From Flavobacteriaceae bacterium (GTDB lineage: Bacteria; Bacteroidota; Bacteroidia; Flavobacteriales; Flavobacteriaceae), in NCBI GenBank assembly GCA_947452415.1, contig CANGCT010000025.1, positions 1-32,356 of the forward strand: a stretch of DNA of 32,356 nucleotides, in the 5' to 3' direction. Positions 24,661 to 32,149 of this stretch are shown piece after piece; within the stretch, counting starts at the first letter, position 1; each line of letters begins with the position of its first letter. A model generated the notes under the pieces. The model saw only the letters and a list, made by a program, of their open reading frames with translations. It did not search any database and was not told the origin of the DNA. The position numbers and the translations under genes are program-made.

Positions 24661-25023
24661 ATGGATTCTAATAGACGTCACAATTATAAGAATTTAAAAA
24701 TCTGGCAATTAGGAATTGAAATTGCAAACGATGTTTCTGATCTATTAATTGATTTTCCGAAACATGAAAGATATGATTTATGTTCACAAATAAGTCGATG
24801 TTCAGTTTCAATGCCAAGTAATATAGCCGAAGGATCTTCAAGAACAGATAAATCTTTTAGTCATTTTTTAGATATTTCATTAGGGTCCTCATTTGAATTA
24901 ATAACTCAATTAATCGTTGCAAAACACAGAAAATATATAACAGAAATAACATTTCAAAAATTAGAAATAAAAATAGAAGAATTTCAAAGAATGACTAGGT
25001 CATTTCAAAATGGTCTTAATTAG
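24661..25023 (+). CDS. Four-helix-bundle protein (S23/IVP-like)
   Basis: A 120-residue protein of the four-helix-bundle family (TIGR02436-like), related to proteins encoded inside intervening sequences of some 23S rRNA genes and to bAvd accessory proteins of diversity-generating retroelements. Hallmarks: NLKIWQLGIEIANDV, the YDLCSQISRCSVSMPSNIAEGSSR block, and a second helical hairpin (FLDISLGSSFELITQLIVA). The fold usually forms a pentameric barrel; biological function in free-standing copies is unknown. It sits between dapB and lepB, genes I would expect adjacent, and is bracketed by an imperfect inverted repeat. No reverse transcriptase, template repeat or rRNA gene is nearby, so it is likely a transferable stand-alone copy. 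Confidence 0.85.
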   Translation: MDSNRRHNYKNLKIWQLGIEIANDVSDLLIDFPKHERYDLCSQISRCSVSMPSNIAEGSSRTDKSFSHFLDISLGSSFELITQLIVAKHRKYITEITFQKLEIKIEEFQRMTRSFQNGLN

Positions 25024-25024
25024 G

Positions 25025-25055
25025 TCTATTTTCTTTTCTCTATTTTCTATTTTCT
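25025..25055 (+). repeat. Right arm of an imperfect inverted repeat
   Basis: Pyrimidine-rich; its reverse complement matches 24616-24646 at 25 of 31 positions. It begins one base after the stop codon of the four-helix-bundle gene. Low complexity weakens the case. Confidence 0.5.
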
Positions 25056-25077
25056 TTAACCACAAAAACTAAACACT

Positions 25078-26631
25078 ATGAACATTTATCAATGGTTTAT
25101 CTTTTTTCTTGGAGTTCAACTAATTCATTATTTAGGAACTTGGAAATTATACGAAAAAGCAGGTAGAAAATCCTGGGAGGCAGGAATTCCAATTTACAAC
25201 TCTATTGTATTGATGAAAATCATCAATCGCCCAACGTGGTGGACTTTCTTGTTGTTTATTCCTATCATTAATTTAATTATGTTTCCAGTAATTTGGGTAG
25301 AAACTTTACGCAGTTTTGGTAGAAGATCTACGTTAGATACGTTCTTAGGAATAGTTACTTGTGGACTATACATTTACTATGTTAATTACACCCAAGAAGT
25401 AATTTATTCAACTGAAAGAGATACCACTGCTGTTAGCAAAACTGGTGATACAGTAAGTTCGCTTTTGTTTGCAATAATTGTTGCAACTTTTGTACATACT
25501 TATTTCATTCAACCGTTTACTATCCCTACAGCATCGTTAGAAAAATCGTTATTAATTGGTGATTTCCTTTTTGTAAGCAAAATGAATTATGGAGCTAGAG
25601 TACCCATGACTACTGTTGCTGCGCCAATGGTTCACGATACCTTACCGTTAATTCATACCAAGTCGTATCTTAAATGGCCACAATTGCCTTACTTTAGATT
25701 TCCGGGTATCGAAAAAATAAAAAATAACGATATTGTAGTTTTCAACTGGCCAGTAGATACGGTAGAAAAATTCTTCGATACCTCAGGTAGAAAAGCAGAC
25801 AAACCTGTAGATAAAAAGTCAAATTATGTAAAACGATGTGTTGGTATTGCTGGAGATTCATTAGCAATTAAAGACGGAATTGTTTTTGTAAATGGCAAAG
25901 AACTTATATTTCCTGAAAGAGCAAAACCTCAGTTTTCATACAAAATGGCGATTGATCCTGAGACTTCTATTGACTTTGAATCGTTGTTTAAAGAATTGGA
26001 TATTACCGATAGATATGGCATCAACAATACTAAGGACACCATCTATTTTAGTGCATTACCTGCTACTAGTGTAGAGCGCTTTAAAAATGTTCCCGGAATA
26101 AAATCGGTAACTAGAATCATTCATAAAGAAATAGACAAATCCATTTTCCCACATACTGAAAACTGGAATGTAGATAATTTTGGGCCAATTTATATTCCGC
26201 AAGCTGGAAAAACAGTGGCGTTAAATTTAGAAACGTTGCCTTTTTATAGCCGAATTATTACCGAATACGAAAAAAATAAATTAGAGATAAAAGGTTCTGA
26301 TATTTATATTAATGGCGCTAAAATCAAATCCTATACATTCCAACAAAACTATTATTGGATGATGGGAGACAACCGTCATAACTCCGAAGATAGCCGTTAT
26401 TGGGGTTATGTACCAGAAGATCACATTGTAGGGAAACCAATTTTTATTTGGATGAGTTGGGATTCTAATGGCGTTGGAATCATGAATAAAATCCGATGGA
26501 ATAGATTGTTTACCACAGTTAGTGGTAAAGGGCAACCACAATCTTTCTTTAAATATTTCTTAGGTTTATTGGCCTTGTATTTTGTAGGAGAATATTTCTG
26601 GAAAAAACGCAAAGCAGATAAAAAAGTTTAA
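25078..26631 (+). CDS. lepB: Signal peptidase I, long Bacteroidota type
   Basis: LepB removes signal peptides from exported proteins at the outer face of the inner membrane. This 517-residue form has an N-terminal membrane domain of about 115 residues (hydrophobic helices near 1-20, 55-75 and 85-105), which is not found in E. coli LepB. The catalytic part follows: Ser153 in PTASLEKS (the usual Met after Ser is Leu), Lys252 in NYVKRCVGIAGD, and the GDNRHNSEDSRYWG box at 430-443. Between Lys252 and that box lies a roughly 120-residue insert. Both additions are, as I recall, normal in Flavobacteriaceae. It is followed by the WbqC family gene after 77 bases that hold a hairpin. Confidence 0.92.
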   Translation: MNIYQWFIFFLGVQLIHYLGTWKLYEKAGRKSWEAGIPIYNSIVLMKIINRPTWWTFLLFIPIINLIMFPVIWVETLRSFGRRSTLDTFLGIVTCGLYIYYVNYTQEVIYSTERDTTAVSKTGDTVSSLLFAIIVATFVHTYFIQPFTIPTASLEKSLLIGDFLFVSKMNYGARVPMTTVAAPMVHDTLPLIHTKSYLKWPQLPYFRFPGIEKIKNNDIVVFNWPVDTVEKFFDTSGRKADKPVDKKSNYVKRCVGIAGDSLAIKDGIVFVNGKELIFPERAKPQFSYKMAIDPETSIDFESLFKELDITDRYGINNTKDTIYFSALPATSVERFKNVPGIKSVTRIIHKEIDKSIFPHTENWNVDNFGPIYIPQAGKTVALNLETLPFYSRIITEYEKNKLEIKGSDIYINGAKIKSYTFQQNYYWMMGDNRHNSEDSRYWGYVPEDHIVGKPIFIWMSWDSNGVGIMNKIRWNRLFTTVSGKGQPQSFFKYFLGLLALYFVGEYFWKKRKADKKV

Positions 26632-26638
26632 AAGGTTG

Positions 26639-26687
26639 CGGGTTTCAAGTTACGGGTTTTATAAAAATTCGAATAATTTGAAACCCG
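26639..26687 (+). repeat. Inverted repeat with GGGTTT-type intergenic sequence
   Basis: CGGGTTTCAA (26639-26648) and TTGAAACCCG (26678-26687) are a perfect 10-bp inverted repeat with a 29-base loop that contains another ACGGGTTTT copy. It lies between lepB and the WbqC family gene. It has no T run, so it is not a standard terminator. Confidence 0.65.
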
Positions 26688-26708
26688 AAACTAATACTAG
26701 CAAAATAA

Positions 26709-27320
26709 ATGAATATTATAATTCACCCAAGTTATTTTCCTTCTATAAGTCACTATGTTGCTATAGCAAATGCCGAAACAGTGACTTTGGAAATGGAAGA
26801 TAATTTCCAGAAACAAACCAACCGTAACCGAATGTACATTTATAGTCCGAATGGCATTCAGTTATTGAATATTCCAATAAAACATTCTGAAAATGCACAC
26901 CAGAAAATTCAAGATGTAAAATTGGAAACTGCATTTGATTGGCAAAAACAACATTTCAAATCGCTAGAAGCGGCCTATAGAACTTCTCCTTTTTTTGAAT
27001 ATTTTGAGGATGATTTACGTCCAATTTTTACTAAAAAACATACTTTTTTAATGGATTTGAATTTGCAAACTATGGAACTTGTTTCTAAATGTTTGGGGAT
27101 GAATTTTACACCCAAAAAAACCACAGAATATTTTCACGATGTAAATGACAAAACCGATTATCGTTATTTAATTAATGGTAAGAAAGACATTACCCAATTG
27201 GATCACTACACCCAAGTATTTGGCGATAAACATGGATTTATAAACAACCTAAGTATTTTGGATTTATTATTCAATGAAGGGCGTTATGCTAAAGATTATT
27301 TGAAGAATCAATCGTTATAA
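26709..27320 (+). CDS. WbqC family protein
   Basis: A 203-residue WbqC-like protein. The family start IIIHPSYFPSISHYVAIANAETVTLE and the central NRNRMYIYSPNGIQLLNIPIKH and AYRTSPFFEYFEDDLRPI blocks are clear. WbqC proteins occur in O-antigen gene clusters of other bacteria, and in Bacteroidota as a free-standing gene next to lepB; enzymatic activity is not established. No signal peptide is visible. Its TAA stop (27318-27320) directly abuts the stop codon of the convergent EEP gene (27321-27323) with no base between, so the two mRNAs must overlap at their 3' ends. Confidence 0.85.
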   Translation: MNIIIHPSYFPSISHYVAIANAETVTLEMEDNFQKQTNRNRMYIYSPNGIQLLNIPIKHSENAHQKIQDVKLETAFDWQKQHFKSLEAAYRTSPFFEYFEDDLRPIFTKKHTFLMDLNLQTMELVSKCLGMNFTPKKTTEYFHDVNDKTDYRYLINGKKDITQLDHYTQVFGDKHGFINNLSILDLLFNEGRYAKDYLKNQSL

Positions 27321-28367
27321 TCACTCCATCATCAGCCTAGTCAAAATAGGAAAATGATCGGAATTTTTAAATAACGGAAAGTTTTCAAAACTTTTTACCT
27401 TCATTCGTTTATCTACAAAAATATAGTCAATTCGTGCTGGGTAATATTTAAAATTATAGGTTTCTCCAAAGCCATTTCCAGCCTCTTCAAAGCAATCGCT
27501 TAGGTTTCCTTTAATACTTCGGTATACGTACGAGAAGGCACTGTTATTCATGTCGCCACAAATTATCATTGGGTAGTGACATACCTTTTTATGATTCCGT
27601 AAAATTTCGGCTTGCAGTTGCTGTTTTTTAAATGCTTGGCTAATTCGTCGCACCATCAGTTGCGATTTTTGCTGGCTAATAGAATCTACATTATCTTGTA
27701 TTTCATTAACATCTGGAGAAATTTTTATCGACTGCAAGTGCATATTATATATACGAATTGTATCTTTCCCTTTTCGGACATCTGCATACACAATTAAATT
27801 ATCTGATTCTGGAAACTCAATATTCCCTTGATCTACAATAGGATATTTAGAAAATATGGCTTGCCCGGTTTTAATATTTTTGCCTTGCATAAAAATAAAT
27901 CGGTGTTTGTACACACGCAAATCTACTTTGGCCGTTTTGGAATATTCTTGAATACAAAGAATGTCTGGATTTTGATCGTTGATAAACTGTCGGATGGTAT
28001 CGCCAACATGCTCTTGAGGAAGCCAATTGAAAAGATTGAACAACCGAACGTTGTAACTCATCACAATAAAATCTTTGTCTTCTTCTGGCTGCGGATTGGA
28101 AGCGAATTTGTAAAACTTATTTACAAAGGTAATTCCGATAATTAATACGATTCCGGAAAGAATCATTTGTCGTTTTAATTGGAACATCCAATAAATAAAA
28201 AACAACCCATTCACAATTAAAAACAAAGGAAGAATCAAAGTTAGAACCGATAAAAACGGGAAAAATGTTGGCGCAAGAAATGGCAAAACATAGGCAAGGA
28301 ACGTCAATACAGTGAGTACTATATTAAAGGAGAACATTACTTTATTAAACCAAGATAGTTTTTTCAT
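27321..28367 (-). CDS. Membrane-anchored endonuclease/exonuclease/phosphatase family protein
   Basis: A 348-residue protein with three N-terminal membrane segments (about 10-32, 38-60 and 68-85) followed by an EEP (DNase I-like) domain facing the periplasm or cytoplasm. Metal and active-site residues are present: Asn106 (SYNVRLF), Glu141 (CIQEYS), His210 (MHLQS), Asp272 and Asn274 (GDMNN), Asp314 (DYIFVD) and Asp337-His338 (SDHFPI). Substrate could be nucleic acid or a phosphoester/lipid; sequence alone does not decide. It is the last gene of the minus-strand run mutL - rhomboid A - rhomboid B, separated from the rhomboids by about 100 bases of repeat-like DNA. Confidence 0.88.
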   Translation of the reverse strand: MKKLSWFNKVMFSFNIVLTVLTFLAYVLPFLAPTFFPFLSVLTLILPLFLIVNGLFFIYWMFQLKRQMILSGIVLIIGITFVNKFYKFASNPQPEEDKDFIVMSYNVRLFNLFNWLPQEHVGDTIRQFINDQNPDILCIQEYSKTAKVDLRVYKHRFIFMQGKNIKTGQAIFSKYPIVDQGNIEFPESDNLIVYADVRKGKDTIRIYNMHLQSIKISPDVNEIQDNVDSISQQKSQLMVRRISQAFKKQQLQAEILRNHKKVCHYPMIICGDMNNSAFSYVYRSIKGNLSDCFEEAGNGFGETYNFKYYPARIDYIFVDKRMKVKSFENFPLFKNSDHFPILTRLMME

Positions 28368-28379
28368 TTATTTTCTGTA

Positions 28380-28462
28380 AAGATGCTAAGGTGCTAAGGC
28401 ATTAAGTTTGTAAGTTTTTTATTTGACACAACTTGAAACCTTAAACCTTAAACTTTTAAACC
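28380..28462. repeat. Low-complexity intergenic repeat (TAAACCTT / TGCTAAGG type)
   Basis: Short direct repeats fill the gap between rhomboid B and the EEP gene: GCTAAGG twice at the left, and ACCTTAAACCTTAAAC followed by TTTTAAACC at the right. The style matches the GGGTTT-type stretches at 26639-26687 and 32003-32033. Confidence 0.5.
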
Positions 28463-28467
28463 TCCCT

Positions 28468-29331
28468 CTATTTTGCCGCTTTAAAAAGAAATTCTTTTTC
28501 TTCGGCTGTTAATGCATCGTAACCTGATTGACTAATTTTATCTAGAATTTCGTCTATTTGTTGTTGCGATTTATCTTTTACTACAATCTTGCTAGTACTT
28601 TTAGCAAAAGGCTTTTTCGGATTAACATGTACTTTTTTGAATGGTGTTTTCTTGCTAGGTTGAAACAAATTAACAAAAAAATCAATTACGGTGGACACGA
28701 TGTTGCTTAAATCGGTTCCGTTTTGAAGTAATTTTATATAAATCACACCAAAAATAGCCCCTGCCAAATGGGTAATATGACCACCTGTATTATCCGATAA
28801 AAATTGCATTGCATCCAACAAAAGTATAACTGCTGTTAAATGCCATAACTTCACATTTCCAACCAATAACAATCGAATTTCCATCAAGGGTTGGTAAGTA
28901 GTTGTAGCGACTAAAATTGCCATTACGGCTGCCGAAGCACCAACCAAAGTAGAATTTAAATTTAAAAAATAATATCCCAATACAAATGCCAATCCTGCGA
29001 AAACAGCACTCAACAAGTACAATCCTAAAAATTGTTTTTGGGTAAAAAAAGTTAAAAACAATCTACTGGAAAAATTCAACACAGTCATATTAAAAAACAA
29101 ATGCCAAAATCCGCTATGAAGAAAAGCATAAGTTAATATGGTATAAGGAAAATAGAGTACGTCATTCGGATTGGAGGACAAGCAAATCCAATTTGGAAAT
29201 TGGAATACACCTTCTCTATACTGGTAGAAAAAAATCAACGAAAGTAAGAATGCTGCTACATTCCAATAGATAACTCTATTGGCCAAGCCACCTATTTTAT
29301 ACTGTAATTTTATATCGTCTATAATATTCAT
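28468..29331 (-). CDS. Rhomboid family intramembrane serine protease (B)
   Basis: A 287-residue rhomboid protease with about six membrane segments and a Lys-rich cytoplasmic tail (residues about 210-287). The catalytic pair is present: Ser133 in GASAAV and His188 in THLAGAIFG, with the oxyanion Asn81 in HLFFNM. The Gly that normally follows the catalytic Ser (GxSG) is Ala134. The start at 29331 (MNIIDDIKLQYK) is preferred; the upstream in-frame ATG at 29367 would overlap rhomboid A by 23 bases. It follows rhomboid A by 13 bases. The pair sits directly after mutL; the substrate is unknown. Confidence 0.88.
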   Translation of the reverse strand: MNIIDDIKLQYKIGGLANRVIYWNVAAFLLSLIFFYQYREGVFQFPNWICLSSNPNDVLYFPYTILTYAFLHSGFWHLFFNMTVLNFSSRLFLTFFTQKQFLGLYLLSAVFAGLAFVLGYYFLNLNSTLVGASAAVMAILVATTTYQPLMEIRLLLVGNVKLWHLTAVILLLDAMQFLSDNTGGHITHLAGAIFGVIYIKLLQNGTDLSNIVSTVIDFFVNLFQPSKKTPFKKVHVNPKKPFAKSTSKIVVKDKSQQQIDEILDKISQSGYDALTAEEKEFLFKAAK

Positions 29332-29344
29332 ATCTCTGTAACGA

Positions 29345-30148
29345 TTAATTCCAACGTTTATGATCAAATTGCTTTTTCTTCCAATACCACATCATAATAA
29401 AACCAGTTATGGCTCCACCAATATGGGCAAAGTGGGCAATACCTGTACTTCCTGCACCAAAGATAGATTGTCCTTTAAATCCTAAAAATAAATCGACTGC
29501 TAGTAATCCAGGGACAAAATATTTGGCTTTTATCGGAATCGGAATAAACATAATTCCCAATTCGGCAACCGGAAACATAAAAGCAAATGCAACTAACAAT
29601 CCGTAGATAGCACCAGAAGCACCAACAACTGGAACTTTAGAAACCATTGAAGCCTGAACAATGGTATTAAATTGCTCTTGGGTACAGTGTGCAGTTTCTA
29701 AAATTGTTTTCATTTTACTTGGCAAAAGATGTCCATCTACATCGAAAACAGATTGGAAATCGGCATTTAAAAGTAAATGAATATCGGCTTTGGATAAATT
29801 CAAATTGGCGATATCATTCAATAGATAGTGAATTTGAACGTAATTTACAAAAGTATGTAAAAAGGCTGCTCCCAATCCGCAGGAAATATAGAAAAATATA
29901 AATTTGGTACCTCCCCAAAAATGCTCTAAAGCACTTCCAAAAGAATATAACGCAAACATGTTAAAAAAGATATGTGCAACACCACCATGCATGAACATGT
30001 GGGTTAATGGCTGCCAAAGTTTGAATTTATCACTTTCTGGATAATACAAAGAAAATAAATCATAGGAAACAGGCACTAATTGCGAACCAATAAAAAAGAT
30101 AAAATTAATTATCAAAAGTTGTTTTACAACTGGAGTGATATTCATCAT
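29345..30148 (-). CDS. Rhomboid family intramembrane serine protease (A)
   Basis: A 267-residue rhomboid protease. Visible features: TM1 near 8-26, HGGVAHIFFNMFALYSFG with Asn63, the catalytic Ser178 in VGASGAIYG and the catalytic His242 in AHFAHIGGAITG. Between TM3 and the serine helix lies a soluble insert of about 60 residues (roughly 107-170), rich in acidic and polar residues, which is unusual for short bacterial rhomboids. The start ATG overlaps the mutL stop (ATGA); a second ATG three bases on is equally possible. Translational coupling to mutL is likely. It acts in the inner membrane on unknown substrates. Confidence 0.9.
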   Translation of the reverse strand: MMNITPVVKQLLIINFIFFIGSQLVPVSYDLFSLYYPESDKFKLWQPLTHMFMHGGVAHIFFNMFALYSFGSALEHFWGGTKFIFFYISCGLGAAFLHTFVNYVQIHYLLNDIANLNLSKADIHLLLNADFQSVFDVDGHLLPSKMKTILETAHCTQEQFNTIVQASMVSKVPVVGASGAIYGLLVAFAFMFPVAELGIMFIPIPIKAKYFVPGLLAVDLFLGFKGQSIFGAGSTGIAHFAHIGGAITGFIMMWYWKKKQFDHKRWN

Positions 30149-31998
30149 AAGGCAAATCTTTTATCAATATCTTCCACCCGAATGGTGATGAAAGTGGGTT
30201 TTTGAAAAGGGGAAACATTAGGGTCTTTACAAGCAAATAGATTATTTACCAAATTTTCTTGTTCTTTTTCGGTCAAATAGGTTCCCGTTTTTACCGCCAA
30301 ACTCTTAGCCATCGATTTGGCAATGGTGTCGTTTTGACTAAAACTACTATCGGGAATTCCGTCTTGCAAATCGCTAATTAATTGTTCTAAAACGGAGGCA
30401 ACTTCACTTTCGGAAGTATTGGCCGGTATCCCTGAAATTTGAAGATATTCTTCATTCAAAGTTTCAAAAACAAATCCGGTATTTTCTAATGCTGGTTGTA
30501 ATTCGGTAATTATTTTCATCTCATTTACAGAAAAATGAAATTGCAACGGAAATAATAATTGCTGACTAGATGCTTGATTAACAGTCATATTAGTTAAAAA
30601 CTGTTCGTACAAAACACGTTGGTGTGCTCGATGCTGGTTAATAATTACCATTCCCGATTTAATCGGACTTACGATATATTTTTTCTGAATTTGGTACGTA
30701 TGCTTTGCAACTTGCTCCTCTTCTTTTTCATCAAAAAATGAAGCCGTAACTTCTTCATTTTCAAAAGTAAAATTCTCCACTTCCAAGGTATCTTGTTTCA
30801 ATCCTACATACAAACTCTCCCAACTTTGCGTAGTTTCCGCTTTTTTATAAGAAGAAGTGCCACCCGAAAAAGGACTCGATTGCTTTTCATCCGAGAAAGG
30901 ATTGTAGGTTCTATCCACTTGAACCGTTGGATATTCGGCATTTTTATTTTGGTAATCGTAAGGCGTATCCAAATTTGGATCTCTATCAAAATCTAATGCT
31001 GGAGCAACATTGAACTGCCCTAAACTGTGTTTTATAGCCGATCGCAAAATGGCATACAAGGCTTGTTCGTCATCAAACTTAATCTCCGTTTTAGTTGGAT
31101 GAATATTAATATCTATGGTATTGGGCGGCACATTTAAATAGATAAAATAACTAGGTTGTGCGCCATTAGGCAACAATCCATCGTAGGCATTCATCACCGC
31201 ATGGTGCAAATAGCCACTTTTTATGTATCTATCATTGACAAAAAAGAACTGTTCGGATCTATTTTTCTTAGCAAATTCTGGTTTTCCTACAAATCCTTGA
31301 ATGGTTACAATTTCGGTTTCTTCTTGAACCGGAACTAATTTTTCATTGGTTTTTCCCGAAAAAATAGTTACAATTCGTTGTCGGAAATTGGAATTTGGCA
31401 AATTAAACATTTCACTTCCGTTGTGGTACATCGTGAAATAAATATTGGGATGCGCCAAAGCCACCCTTTGGAATTCATCCACAACATGACGAAATTCTAC
31501 CGTTTCGGATTTAAGGAAATTACGTCGTGCCGGAATATTATAAAAAAGATTTTTCACTGCAAAGGAAGTCCCTTTGGGCAAAACTGCAGGTTCTTGCGAG
31601 ACAAATTTACTACCTTCAATAATAATGTGGTTTCCTAGTTCTTCTTGATCTTGCTTGGTTTTCATCTCCACATGGGCAATCGCAGCAATAGAAGCCAATG
31701 CCTCTCCACGAAATCCTTTGGTATGCAAAGAAAATAAATCTTCCGCTTGACGGATTTTAGAAGTTGCATGGCGTTCAAAACACAAACGCGCATCGGTAAC
31801 ACTCATCCCTAGTCCGTTATCAATAACTTGAACCAATGCTTTTCCCGCATCTTTAATAATCAATTTAATATCGGTTGCTTTAGCATCGACTGCATTTTCT
31901 AGTAATTCTTTAACTACAGATGCAGGTCTTTGTACTACTTCTCCAGCAGCAATCTGGTTAGCAACGTGATCGGGAAGTAATTGAATTATGCTTGACAT
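30145..31998 (-). CDS. mutL: DNA mismatch repair protein MutL
   Basis: MutL couples mismatch recognition by MutS to strand incision. The 617-residue protein has the GHKL ATPase domain (LLENAVDAKAT with Glu31/Asn35 region, then DNGLGM and TKGFRGEALASIA) to about residue 330, a variable linker, and the C-terminal dimerisation domain. The endonuclease motif DQHAxxE is here NQHRAHQ (454-460), so Asp and Glu are Asn454 and Gln460. The other endonuclease motifs, ACHxAVK and CPHGRP, are also absent (SLAVKTG and CKDPNVSPFQKP). The gene leads an operon with two rhomboids; its leader holds low-complexity repeats, and -7 candidates are upstream. Confidence 0.95.
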   Translation of the reverse strand: MSSIIQLLPDHVANQIAAGEVVQRPASVVKELLENAVDAKATDIKLIIKDAGKALVQVIDNGLGMSVTDARLCFERHATSKIRQAEDLFSLHTKGFRGEALASIAAIAHVEMKTKQDQEELGNHIIIEGSKFVSQEPAVLPKGTSFAVKNLFYNIPARRNFLKSETVEFRHVVDEFQRVALAHPNIYFTMYHNGSEMFNLPNSNFRQRIVTIFSGKTNEKLVPVQEETEIVTIQGFVGKPEFAKKNRSEQFFFVNDRYIKSGYLHHAVMNAYDGLLPNGAQPSYFIYLNVPPNTIDINIHPTKTEIKFDDEQALYAILRSAIKHSLGQFNVAPALDFDRDPNLDTPYDYQNKNAEYPTVQVDRTYNPFSDEKQSSPFSGGTSSYKKAETTQSWESLYVGLKQDTLEVENFTFENEEVTASFFDEKEEEQVAKHTYQIQKKYIVSPIKSGMVIINQHRAHQRVLYEQFLTNMTVNQASSQQLLFPLQFHFSVNEMKIITELQPALENTGFVFETLNEEYLQISGIPANTSESEVASVLEQLISDLQDGIPDSSFSQNDTIAKSMAKSLAVKTGTYLTEKEQENLVNNLFACKDPNVSPFQKPTFITIRVEDIDKRFAL

Positions 31999-32002
31999 TT
32001 TT

Positions 32003-32033
32003 TAGGTTCTGGGTTCTAGGTTTTGGGTTTTAG
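32003..32033. repeat. Low-complexity GGTTYTRG repeat in the mutL leader
   Basis: About four imperfect 7-8 base units (AGGTTCTG, GGTTCTAG, GTTTTGGG, TTTTAGG) lie directly before the mutL start codon, on the plus strand reading. Confidence 0.55.
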
Positions 32034-32038
32034 GAAAA

Positions 32039-32046
32039 CAAAGTTA
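32039..32046 (-). promoter_or_regulatory. -7 promoter element for the mutL operon
   Basis: On the minus strand TAACTTTG matches TAnnTTTG. A second match, TAAATTTG (32048-32055), overlaps the next bases, so the start point is uncertain. The leader would include the low-complexity repeat. Confidence 0.4.
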
Positions 32047-32092
32047 GCAAATTTAAGTAAAAACTATTGGTAAATATAGTTAAGAAGGTACT

Positions 32093-32128
32093 AAAAAAGA
32101 AAAACCTATTCGATTAGAAATAGGTTTT
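32093..32128 (-). terminator. Intrinsic terminator after ribH
   Basis: AAAACCTATT (32101-32110) and AATAGGTTTT (32119-32128) pair in a 10-bp stem with an 8-base loop. On the minus strand the stem is followed by a T-rich run. It starts about 20 bases after the ribH stop codon. Confidence 0.8.
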
Positions 32129-32149
32129 ATATTTTGAAGTTTTAAAACG

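Noticed and set aside
24661..25023. Diversity-generating retroelement, because the gene is related to the Avd family
   Set aside because: No reverse transcriptase, template repeat or variable repeat was seen within the window.
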